DNA of 64,000 nucleotides, taken from positions 544,235 to 608,234 of the forward strand of contig JADJPJ010000004.1 of assembly GCA_016713325.1 (NCBI GenBank). The letters run 5' to 3'. The notes beneath the pieces are model-generated. The model was given only the letters and a program-made list of their open reading frames with translations. It did no database searches and was not told the origin of the DNA. How positions within the stretch are numbered: the stretch's first letter is position 1; every line of letters begins with the position of its first letter. Below, piece by piece: positions 19,320 through 26,563 of the stretch. Made by a program: the position numbers and the translations under genes. Origin of the DNA: Candidatus Flexifilum affinis. GTDB lineage: Bacteria; Chloroflexota; Anaerolineae; Aggregatilineales; Phototrophicaceae.

Positions 19320-19421
19320 TTGGACGAATCCCAAACGCTTCTTTCCGGTCAATCCCAGGTGGTTGGTCTAACACGGGACACAGATGAACAAAGGGACCGT
19401 CATTTCGAGGAAATGCCATGA
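19320..19421 (+). CDS. 33-residue leader ORF coupled to the DmsA-like gene
   Basis: A TTG start at 19320 follows an exact AGGAGGT (19308-19314) at 5-base spacing. The frame runs 33 codons (DESQTLLSGQSQVVG in the first half, DRHFEEMP at the end) and stops with TGA at 19419-19421. That stop overlaps the ATG of the next gene as ATGA, so the two are positioned for translational coupling. Upstream, two mutually exclusive short hairpins can form: CCGCG/CGCGG (19288-19305) and CTATC/GATAG (19294-19309). The second reaches into the Shine-Dalgarno. The peptide has no TM segment or Cys. It could be a regulatory leader, or an upstream remnant of the molybdoenzyme N terminus. Confidence 0.45.
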   Translation: MDESQTLLSGQSQVVGLTRDTDEQRDRHFEEMP

Positions 19422-22012
19422 GCAACGATAATTTACTCTCTAAGACGATGAAGGAGACCATCCTGAGCCGTCGCAGCTTCCTGAAATGGAGCTCGGCGGT
19501 GGGTGGTGCAGCAGTGGTAGCAGGCGGCCTTGGTCAGGGCTTGAGCGCCCTGGAAGCGGCCGCGCAGACCAGTGAGAGCGCCGGTGAATGGGTCGCAGCG
19601 GCCTGTTGGGGCAACTGCGGCGGGCGCTGCCTGAACAAAGCTTATGTGGTCGACGGCGTCGTCACACGTCAGAAGACGGACGACACTCACGAAGACAGCC
19701 CAGACTTTCCCCAGCAGCGCGGTTGCGCCCGCGGACGATCGCAGCGGATGCGCGTCTATGGAGCAGACCGCCTGAAATACCCGATGAAGCGGGCGCACTG
19801 GGCTCCGGGCGGCGGGGATAAATCCCTGCGCGGCAAGGACGAATGGGTGCGCATTTCGTGGGACGAGGCGCTGGACATCATCGCCTCTGAGATCACCCGC
19901 ATCAATGAAACCTACGGACCCGGTGCAATCCTGTGGGGGACCAATGCCCTCGCCGCTGCCGGTGGCTATGTCAATACGTGGGGATCGACTTCGTCCGGCA
20001 CCTGGGCCTACACCGGTCCGCGCGTGATCGGCGACTATGCCAGCGCCGGCGTCGACCGCCTCGAGCTGCGCAAGTCGAAGATCGTCGTCATGTGGAGCAC
20101 CGACCCGATCGTCTCCAGCGGCGGCAGCCCCGCCTACAACTATCTGCAGGCCAAGAAGGCCGGCGCCAAGTTCATCTTCATCGATCCGTACTACAACCAC
20201 TCCGCGCAGGTTCTGGCCGACGAGTGGATCCCGATTCGCCCCGGCACCGACACCACTATGCTGCTGGCAATGGGCTATGTGCTGCTCACCGAGGATGACC
20301 CGGAGAGCAACCCGCTGATCGACTGGGATTTCTTGAATCGCTGCACGATCGGCTTCGACAAGGATCATCTGCCGGAAGGCGCCGACCCGGAGGACAACTA
20401 TCGGGATTATGTGCTCGGGCTGGATGCGAGCGGCAACCTCGCGCCGGAAGGGCACAAGAACTATCCGCCGAAGACGCCGCAGTGGGCGTCGGAGATCTGC
20501 GGCGTACCGCCGGAGAAGATCCGCACGTTTACGCTCGAACTGGCGATGGCCAAACCGGTCGCCTTCATGGAAAGCGATGCATCGGCGCGCATCAACAGCG
20601 CGCAGTCTATCGGCCAGGCGTTCGTGGCCATCGGCGCGATGATCGGCTCAATCGGCGTCAGCGGCGGCGGCATCGGCCGTACCCGCCACTCGACCGCCGG
20701 GAACGTCGGCACGAACCTGATCAGCTTTGGGCGCAACGGCGCTGTCCTGGAATCCGCAGAGAACCCGGTCAAGAACCGGCTGAACAACAACGAGATCTGG
20801 GATGCGGTTCTGACCGGGAAGTACACCGGCGGTGTAGGCCCGAAGACCGACATCAACATCCAGATGGTCTATCACACCAAGGGCTCGCGTCTGCAGACCA
20901 CCGTCGGCCAGGCCAAGGGTATACAGGCCATGCGCCAGGTCGAGTTCGCGCTCTGTCAGGACTTCTTCCTGACGACCGGCGCGCGCTATTCCGATCTGGT
21001 CCTGCCGGTGACGACGCAATGGGAGCGCGATGGCTACATCGTCATCCCGAACCGTGAAACCGCCTTCTGGGCCGGTCGGGTCGTCGAGCCTCTGTTCGAG
21101 GCCAAGGACGACGAATGGATCGACTGGGAGATCGGCCAGCGCTTGGGTGTCTACGATCCCAATGTCACCGAACTGCCGCTCAAGCAGCGCATCTTCAACC
21201 AGATCGCCGGCGCCACGGTGTTGATGGAAGACGGCGTCACCAAGGAGCCGCTCGTCTCGATCACCGAGGAGGACCTCGCAGTCCTGGGTGTCGAAGGGAC
21301 TCCGCAGGAGGGGCGCGTTCCGATCCTGGAATTCAAGGCCAAGGGCACATATCAGGTGCCGCGCCGCGAAGGGGACAATTTCACCTACATCGCGCTCAAG
21401 TCCTTCCGCGAAGATCCGGTGGCTAACCCGGTGGAGACCGAGACCGGCCTGATCGAACTGCACAGCCAGAAGCTGGCCGATGACGTGACCGCGCTGGGCT
21501 GGACGACGATCCGCCCGATCCCCGCCTACATTCCGCCGGAACGCGGCTACGAGACGACGTTCTCCGATTGGGCGAACAAGGTCAAGGGGCAATATCCGCT
21601 CCAGATGTACAACAAGCACTACTGGCGGCGAAGCCATTCCGAGTTCGACAATGTCCTTCAGCTTCGTGAGGCATTCCCGCAGGAATTCGTCATGAACCCG
21701 ATCGACGCCGCTGCGCGTGGAATCGTGAGTGGCGACCTGGTCAAAATCACCAGCTCGGAAGGCAGTGCTATCCGTCCGGTGATCGTGACCGAGCGAATCA
21801 TGCCGGGTGTTACCTTCCTGCCCCATGGCGCATGGACGGAATTCGACGAGGCTCTGGGGGTCGACAAGGCCGGTTCAGACAACTACCTCGAAGCAGGCGT
21901 CCCCACCGTGGAAGGTCACAGTGGATTCAACTCCCAGAACGTTGAGGTCGAGAAGTGGACTGGTTCCGACCTCGCTCCGGATGCGCTCTGGCCGCAGCGC
22001 ATAGTGCTGTAA
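19418..22012 (+). CDS. DMSO-reductase-family molybdopterin oxidoreductase, catalytic subunit (DmsA-like)
   Basis: This 864-residue enzyme carries a Tat signal (SRRSFLKWSSAVGG, about 17-30), so it is folded with its bis-MGD cofactor and exported. An N-terminal [4Fe-4S] motif uses C63, C67 and C71 (CWGNCGGRC) and a later Cys in QQRGCARGRS. The molybdopterin core includes WVRISWDEALDIIA, GSTSSGTWAYTGPRVIGDYA (a likely place for the Mo-ligand Ser), VMWSTDPIVSSGG and WIPIRPGTDTTML. The C-terminal dinucleotide-binding domain starts near YNKHYWRRSHSEFDN. Length fits the DmsA group (about 800). It is followed by DmsB- and DmsC-type genes. The electron acceptor (DMSO, TMAO, another S- or N-oxide, or selenate-like) cannot be told from sequence. 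Confidence 0.93.
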   Translation: MSNDNLLSKTMKETILSRRSFLKWSSAVGGAAVVAGGLGQGLSALEAAAQTSESAGEWVAAACWGNCGGRCLNKAYVVDGVVTRQKTDDTHEDSPDFPQQRGCARGRSQRMRVYGADRLKYPMKRAHWAPGGGDKSLRGKDEWVRISWDEALDIIASEITRINETYGPGAILWGTNALAAAGGYVNTWGSTSSGTWAYTGPRVIGDYASAGVDRLELRKSKIVVMWSTDPIVSSGGSPAYNYLQAKKAGAKFIFIDPYYNHSAQVLADEWIPIRPGTDTTMLLAMGYVLLTEDDPESNPLIDWDFLNRCTIGFDKDHLPEGADPEDNYRDYVLGLDASGNLAPEGHKNYPPKTPQWASEICGVPPEKIRTFTLELAMAKPVAFMESDASARINSAQSIGQAFVAIGAMIGSIGVSGGGIGRTRHSTAGNVGTNLISFGRNGAVLESAENPVKNRLNNNEIWDAVLTGKYTGGVGPKTDINIQMVYHTKGSRLQTTVGQAKGIQAMRQVEFALCQDFFLTTGARYSDLVLPVTTQWERDGYIVIPNRETAFWAGRVVEPLFEAKDDEWIDWEIGQRLGVYDPNVTELPLKQRIFNQIAGATVLMEDGVTKEPLVSITEEDLAVLGVEGTPQEGRVPILEFKAKGTYQVPRREGDNFTYIALKSFREDPVANPVETETGLIELHSQKLADDVTALGWTTIRPIPAYIPPERGYETTFSDWANKVKGQYPLQMYNKHYWRRSHSEFDNVLQLREAFPQEFVMNPIDAAARGIVSGDLVKITSSEGSAIRPVIVTERIMPGVTFLPHGAWTEFDEALGVDKAGSDNYLEAGVPTVEGHSGFNSQNVEVEKWTGSDLAPDALWPQRIVL

Positions 22013-22023
22013 GGAAGGGTAAA

Positions 22024-22656
22024 ATGACGAAGCAGCTAGCTTTCCACATCAATACCAGCGCCTGCACGGGCTGCAAGGCCTGCGCAATCGCCTGCAAGGA
22101 CAAGAACAATCTTCCTGTTGGCATTCGCTGGCGGCGTGTTTATAACTATGGCGGCGGCGGATGGGTCGCGGATGCTGAGCATAAGGATCTGATGATCCCG
22201 AACCGTGTCTTCGCCTATTCGGTCTCCTTTGCCTGCGGGCACTGCACCGAACCGGAATGCGTGAAGATCTGCCCGACTGGCGCCATGACCAAGAACGAGA
22301 ACGGCATCGTCACTGTCAATTCCGATCTGTGCATCGGATGCCGTTACTGCGAATGGGCGTGCCCCTACGACGCGCCACAGTTCAACGAAGCGACCGGTGT
22401 CATGAGCAAGTGCAACATGTGCGAGGATCTGCTTGCTGAGGGACAAAACCCGGCCTGCGTCGACGCCTGTCCCATGCGCGCCATCGAGGTCGGCGAGTTG
22501 GAAGAACTTCAGGCCAAATACGGAACGTTGGATGCTGTCGAGCCCATGCCTGCTGCCGGTTTCACCAAACCAGCAGTGGTCGTGACGCCGCATAGAGATG
22601 CCGAAATGGTCGGCATGGGTACGGGCCGCATCCTGAATCTCTCGGAAGAGATCTAA
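22024..22656 (+). CDS. Four-cluster ferredoxin subunit, DmsB-like
   Basis: A 210-residue electron-transfer subunit with sixteen Cys in four [4Fe-4S] sites: CTGCKACAIAC, CGHCTEPECVKICP, CIGCRYCEWACP and CNMCEDLLAEGQ...CVDACP. It passes electrons from the membrane anchor to the DmsA-like subunit. The ATG at 22024 is chosen because AAGGAAGGG lies just before it and the first Cys motif follows at once. It lies 11 bp after the catalytic gene and 2 bp before the anchor gene. It has no signal peptide, as expected for a subunit carried out with the Tat partner. Confidence 0.94.
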   Translation: MTKQLAFHINTSACTGCKACAIACKDKNNLPVGIRWRRVYNYGGGGWVADAEHKDLMIPNRVFAYSVSFACGHCTEPECVKICPTGAMTKNENGIVTVNSDLCIGCRYCEWACPYDAPQFNEATGVMSKCNMCEDLLAEGQNPACVDACPMRAIEVGELEELQAKYGTLDAVEPMPAAGFTKPAVVVTPHRDAEMVGMGTGRILNLSEEI

Positions 22657-22658
22657 CC

Positions 22659-23579
22659 ATGAACCTTCACGAATGGGCTCTTATCATCTTCACGGTGGTC
22701 ATTCAAATGGCCGTCGGTTCGTTCGTCGTGCTGGGCGTCGTCCATTTCTTCGCTGCGCGGCGGCATGGTCTTGAGGAAGCCGACAAGCTGAGCAATCGCG
22801 CTCTGGTGGCTATCGGACCGGTCGTCGTCTTCGGGTTGATCGTCACGCTGTTCCACCTCGGCAACCCGATCAATGCGCCTCGCGCAATCGCCAATATCGG
22901 AACATCCTGGCTGAGCCGCGAAATTCTGCTTTCGCTGCTGTTTTCCTTCGGTGGGGCGCTGTTCGCCTTCCTGCAGTGGCGCAAACTCACGACGCCGCAG
23001 GTGCGCAACGTCGTGGCGGTGGTCGTGGCAGTGCTCGGTCTGGCGCTGGTCTACTCGATGGCGATGGTGTACCGACTGGGTGTGGTTCCTGCATGGGACA
23101 CGCTGGCCACCCAGGTCACCTTCTTCATTACGACCTTCCTGCTGGGCACCATGGCCATGGGCGCCGCGTTCGTCGCCAACTTCTGGTACATCCGTCGCAA
23201 GAATATGGACCCGGAGCACGTGCAGTACACGCTGCTGGCCGGTTCTCTGCGCTGGATTGCCCTGTCGGCGATCGCTCTCCTGGGCCTACAGTTCATCATC
23301 GTGCCACTCTATCTCGCAGCGCTGGCCATGGGTGCAAATCCTGCCGCCATCGCCAGCATCGAGATGATGGGGCAGCAGGGCCTGATCCTGGCGCTGCGGC
23401 TGGTCCTGCTGTTCGTCGGCGCTGGACTGCTGGCAGTGTTCGTCTATTCGCTGGCGGCGAGCGAGAAGCGCATTCGGCTGGTGAGCAACATGGCCTATCT
23501 GGGCTTTGCGCTCGTGCTGATTGCCGAAGTTCTTGGGCGCTTCCTGTTTTACGCCAGCATGGTGCAAGTCGGTTTGTAA
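22659..23579 (+). CDS. Membrane anchor subunit, DmsC-like
   Basis: A 306-residue integral membrane protein with about eight hydrophobic helices, of the length and position expected for DmsC. It takes electrons from quinol and feeds the DmsB-like subunit. It begins MNLHEWALIIFTVVIQMAVG and includes FHLGNPINAPRAIANIGTSW, the conserved DmsC-type loop with the quinol-site His. It starts 2 bp after dmsB. Sequence identity across DmsC proteins is low, so the call rests on topology, that loop and gene order. Confidence 0.9.
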   Translation: MNLHEWALIIFTVVIQMAVGSFVVLGVVHFFAARRHGLEEADKLSNRALVAIGPVVVFGLIVTLFHLGNPINAPRAIANIGTSWLSREILLSLLFSFGGALFAFLQWRKLTTPQVRNVVAVVVAVLGLALVYSMAMVYRLGVVPAWDTLATQVTFFITTFLLGTMAMGAAFVANFWYIRRKNMDPEHVQYTLLAGSLRWIALSAIALLGLQFIIVPLYLAALAMGANPAAIASIEMMGQQGLILALRLVLLFVGAGLLAVFVYSLAASEKRIRLVSNMAYLGFALVLIAEVLGRFLFYASMVQVGL

Positions 23580-23652
23580 GCAGGACACCTGAAAAGTAGT
23601 ACAAACGACACGTCCGCTGGACGGGCCGCTGCGCTACGATCGTCAATAAACC

Positions 23653-23677
23653 TACGGGAGGGGCTACCCCTCCCGTA
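23653..23677 (+). promoter_or_regulatory. Perfect 11-bp hairpin between the anchor and chaperone genes
   Basis: TACGGGAGGGG (23653-23663) pairs with CCCCTCCCGTA (23667-23677) around a 3-base loop. No clear U-run follows. It lies 32 bp before the chaperone start and may attenuate readthrough or protect the mRNA. Confidence 0.5.
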
Positions 23678-23708
23678 TAACATATTGCGGGTAGAAGGAC
23701 ATGTTCTT

Positions 23709-24392
23709 ATGCGAGACCAGATCGAAACTCTGATCGCCCACGACCTGGCGTACACGTTCCTCAGTAAAGCGTTTTATGAAGCCCCCGAAAAGTCATTCAT
23801 CGATCTGCTGTCTGCCGAATCGCTCTTCGACTCGTGGCCGCTGGACTCTGATCTGCCTGAGGTTGACACTGGCTTGACGCTGCTCCGCAACTTCTGTTCC
23901 TCCTGGGACGGGAGCAACTTCGAAGCGCTCCAGCACGATCACCGGCGGCTCTTCATCGGTCCGGGCAACATGCTGGCGCCACCCTGGGAGTCCGTCTATC
24001 TGAGCCCCGATCATGTCCTTTTCGACGTGCAGACGGTCGAGGTTCGGCGGGTATTTCAGCGCTTTGGCATGCCGATACCGCACCTCTACCATGAGCCCGA
24101 AGACCACCTCGGCCTGGAGCTGCGCTTCATCGCCTATCTGTGCGCGAGCGCTCTGGCGTCGACCGACAAGCAGCCCGAACCGTCACCGGCCACGGTGAAC
24201 GTGATGGTTGCGGAGGTCCGTCATTTTCTGGACGCGCACCTGTTGAAATGGGCGCCACAGTGTCTGAAGCTGGTGATCGATCGCGCTACGACCGATTACT
24301 ATCGCGGCTGTGCGCATCTCACCCTGGGCTGTTTGGCTCACACCAGCGCCCTCATGCAGAACGCTGCTATCCCGTTGGAAACGGTGCGGTGA
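23709..24392 (+). CDS. TorD/DmsD-family molybdoenzyme chaperone
   Basis: A mostly helical protein of about 227 residues. Members of this family bind the Tat leader of a molybdoenzyme and hold it until the cofactor is inserted. The family region E(x)LRFIAYLCA after HLYHEPEDHLGLE is clear, and so is the segment DHRRLFIGPGNMLAPPWESVY, equivalent to the Y/F-x-LF-xGP-x(4)-P-PWESVY signature. ATG 23709 is preferred over an upstream ATG at 23685 because GAAGGAC lies 8 bases before it. The stop overlaps the GTG start of the next gene. Confidence 0.92.
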   Translation: MRDQIETLIAHDLAYTFLSKAFYEAPEKSFIDLLSAESLFDSWPLDSDLPEVDTGLTLLRNFCSSWDGSNFEALQHDHRRLFIGPGNMLAPPWESVYLSPDHVLFDVQTVEVRRVFQRFGMPIPHLYHEPEDHLGLELRFIAYLCASALASTDKQPEPSPATVNVMVAEVRHFLDAHLLKWAPQCLKLVIDRATTDYYRGCAHLTLGCLAHTSALMQNAAIPLETVR

Positions 24393-25525
24393 ATCTCGTC
24401 AATCTCGCGCTCACGCTGGAGCGATTCGTCCAGGGTCAGCCGCCAGTCACACTGGCGGCAATGCAGTGTGTGCGCACCCTGGACAAGGCATCCGAGTGTG
24501 ATCTGTGCGCGCGGGCGTGCCCGGTGGGGGCGATTCGACTGGAGGGGGGCGTACAAATCGACGCCGATGCCTGCATCCGCTGCGGACTGTGCCTGCATAC
24601 CTGCCCGACCGGAGCCATCTCCGGGACTGACAACACCCCCCGCCTGATCTACTGCGCTTCGCAGTTGACTGACCGTGACGTCGTCGAGATCGCCTGCGCT
24701 CACCATCCCGAACCGGCCACCGGCGACCCCGCTGCCGACGCCGTCCTGACGGTGATCGGCTGCCTGGCGACGCTGGGCGTCTCCGCCTACCTCGGCCTGG
24801 CCGCTCACAAGATCCGGCGCGTGCAGGTTCGCCTCGACAGCTGTGCACAGTGTCCGCTGGCCGTGTTGCAGCCCGCCATCGAACGGACGATTCAAGGCGC
24901 CAGTCACTGGCTGACCGCACTGGATCATCGATCTGTCGTGGGGGCTTGCGCGCCGACGCCGCGCCCAAAGCGCCGCCCCGTCTATTCCATCAAGAATCCC
25001 CCCGTTTCCCGGCGCGGCTTCTTCCAGGCCATCGGGCAGGGTGCCCGAGATTTCCTGCCACCGCTGGAAGACGCAAGCGAGCGCCGCCGCCTGATCACCA
25101 CCCTGCGCCAACTTGCCCCGACCAACAGCGATCGGCCGGTGACCGGCGAGGGCTTCACCAACCTGTCCGTCTCGGACGCGTGCACCGGCTGCACCACCTG
25201 CGCCCGAAGCTGCCCGACCGGCGCGCTGGAGTTTCTGAGAAACGAAGAGGCCTTCCAGATTCGATTTCTGGCGTCGGAATGCATCAACTGCGGTCTGTGC
25301 ATCGAGCACTGCGAGCCGAAGGCGCTCCAGCGCAGCGGCCCACCGACGCTTACCGAGCTGATCGATCCGGAGCCGGTGATCCTGCACAGCGGCGCGCTCA
25401 GCCGCTGCCGCCGGTGTAATACCCGCTTCGCCGGCAAACCCGATGGCGGCCTGTGTCCGATTTGCGCCGTGCGCCGCGACCATCCTTTCGGCATGCGTGG
25501 ACGCATCGGTTCGCCGCCGCCGTAA
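24389..25525 (+). CDS. Polyferredoxin with four [4Fe-4S] motifs and a C-terminal zinc-ribbon-like tail
   Basis: This is a 378-residue cytosolic Fe-S protein. Two ferredoxin motifs lie near the start (CDLCARACPVG, CIRCGLCLHTCPTG), two near residues 260-310 (CTGCTTCARSCPTG, CINCGLCIEHCEP), and CRRC...CPIC pairs form a rubredoxin- or zinc-ribbon-like tail. Between them a segment RRGFFQAIGQGARDF resembles a twin-arginine motif, but it is internal and so cannot act as a leader. The GTG start at 24389 overlaps the chaperone stop. Its place after the TorD-like gene suggests it passes electrons or helps assemble the molybdoenzyme; NapF-like roles are the closest known parallel. Confidence 0.85.
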   Translation: MNLVNLALTLERFVQGQPPVTLAAMQCVRTLDKASECDLCARACPVGAIRLEGGVQIDADACIRCGLCLHTCPTGAISGTDNTPRLIYCASQLTDRDVVEIACAHHPEPATGDPAADAVLTVIGCLATLGVSAYLGLAAHKIRRVQVRLDSCAQCPLAVLQPAIERTIQGASHWLTALDHRSVVGACAPTPRPKRRPVYSIKNPPVSRRGFFQAIGQGARDFLPPLEDASERRRLITTLRQLAPTNSDRPVTGEGFTNLSVSDACTGCTTCARSCPTGALEFLRNEEAFQIRFLASECINCGLCIEHCEPKALQRSGPPTLTELIDPEPVILHSGALSRCRRCNTRFAGKPDGGLCPICAVRRDHPFGMRGRIGSPPP

Positions 25526-25755
25526 TCCTCCTCTCGGACCTGCATGGTCTGTCCCCAGGTATCATGCTTAACTCGCCAAACACCATCGACGAGCGCACGA
25601 TCATCTCGCTCAGCCATGGGGATTCTTTCCACACGGTGAATATCAGATTCCATGCTGAACGTTGGATGCGTAAGGCATGACGTGAGCAACGACGTTTTGC
25701 ACGCTCGGCAGGGTGAACGCATCAAAGTCGTCGATGGGTTGGGATGCGAGACGTA

Positions 25756-25784
25756 GCGTAGGGGCGCACGGCAATGCGCCCATG
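25756..25784. repeat. Dispersed palindrome GCGTAGGGGCGCA...TGCGCCC
   Basis: GGGCGCA and TGCGCCC form a 7-bp stem around CGGCAA, after GCGTAG. It belongs with the copies at 12608, 12852, 50931, 55881 and 62766. Confidence 0.65.
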
Positions 25785-26038
25785 ATGGCGGGCGGCTCAA
25801 GGATTCTGTTGAAAAGGGGTCAGCGCCGGCCATCTGCGGCATTGCTGCCCTACGATACGCCGGACACCTGAACCCGAGATCGGCGCGGCACTCGGCATCC
25901 AGTATGCCTGCGGAAGATCCTGCGTACCCCACATCGCCTTCATCCACGCTGCCCACCTGAATCGGGACAGTCCAAGGGAAGCGCCTCGGGCCAACTCTCG
26001 TATGACAGAGGGTATGACGCATCTTGGAGCGTTTTGTA

Positions 26039-26067
26039 TTGGGAATACCCCAGATTTGAGGGATAAT
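26039..26067 (+). promoter_or_regulatory. Candidate sigma-70 promoter of the Ubl-like/DUF4132-like operon
   Basis: TTGGGA (26039-26044) and GATAAT (26062-26067) have 17-bp spacing in a locally AT-rich stretch. A start of transcription near 26074 would give a 54-base leader ending in AGGAG (26113-26117) before ATG 26128. Confidence 0.45.
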
Positions 26068-26127
26068 ATTAGAACGAATGTGTCGTATCGTGTGTGCAGC
26101 GCCGAAAGCACCAGGAGTCTTCTGCCC

Positions 26128-26559
26128 ATGACGATCACTTTACAGGTCTCCGCCAAAAGTGCCGGGGCGAAAAAGCCGCTGTTCAGCGGTTGGCGTGTCC
26201 CATTCCCACCTCAAGACGGTTCAGGCCGTACAACGCTGCGTGACTTGATCACGCGGATCGTGCTCACCGAGGTTCAGGCGTTTCGAGAGCGGCAGGAGGA
26301 GCGTCGGCTTGAGCGCATCTTGACTCGCGTGCAGATCGAGCAATCCGCCGAACGGGGCAAGGTTGATCCCGCCAACCATGAAGATGTTTCCGATGTGAAC
26401 GAAGAGGACGCTGTTTCGGTGGCGCTCGTCGCCTTTGAAGACGGGTTGTATTTCGTGTTTATCGACGATGAACAGGCAGCCTCGCTCGATCAAACCGTGG
26501 TTGTGAACGACGATACACAGGTGATGTTCGTCCGGCTCGTGGCGCTGGCAGGAGGGTGA
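26128..26559 (+). CDS. Small protein with a MoaD/ThiS/ubiquitin-like C-terminal half ending in Gly-Gly
   Basis: A 143-residue protein. It opens with a beta-strand (ITLQVSAKS). A helix starting TLRDLITRIVLTEVQAFRER (from residue 36) follows, then a charged, variable-looking helix-rich insert (about 66-97). Residues 106-143 follow the closing pattern of beta-grasp sulfur carriers: GLYFVFIDDEQ, SLDQTVVVNDD, TQVMFVRLVALAGG. This closely parallels the MoaD end (VN-x(5)-D-x-PL-x-DGDEVAFFPPVTGG). The chain ends exactly at Gly-Gly. ATG 26128 is chosen for the AGGAG 10 bases upstream. The GGAGGG that encodes Gly-Gly is also the Shine-Dalgarno of the next gene, so the tail could partly reflect that signal. 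The function is unknown; a protein modifier, sulfur carrier or regulatory cap are options. Confidence 0.75.
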   Translation: MTITLQVSAKSAGAKKPLFSGWRVPFPPQDGSGRTTLRDLITRIVLTEVQAFRERQEERRLERILTRVQIEQSAERGKVDPANHEDVSDVNEEDAVSVALVAFEDGLYFVFIDDEQAASLDQTVVVNDDTQVMFVRLVALAGG

Positions 26560-26563
26560 TCGC

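Larger units (their letters stand above)
25526..26127. other. Intergenic region with one palindromic repeat
   Basis: About 600 bases without a convincing gene. They hold a copy of the dispersed palindrome at 25756-25784 and, near the 3' end, a promoter for the next operon. Short minus-strand frames here lack start signals and domains. Confidence 0.6.

Noticed and set aside
17650..19320. A RiPP system around the radical SAM gene
   Set aside because: No small precursor ORF with a repeated core, no SPASM region and no leader-binding domain are visible nearby.
19060..19417. Moco riboswitch before the DmsA-like gene
   Set aside because: I could not fit the multi-stem Moco RNA layout; only short local hairpins and a leader ORF are visible.
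24338..25483. A 381-codon minus-strand frame opposite the polyferredoxin
   Set aside because: It is an antisense shadow with no motif; the plus strand has clear Cys clusters.
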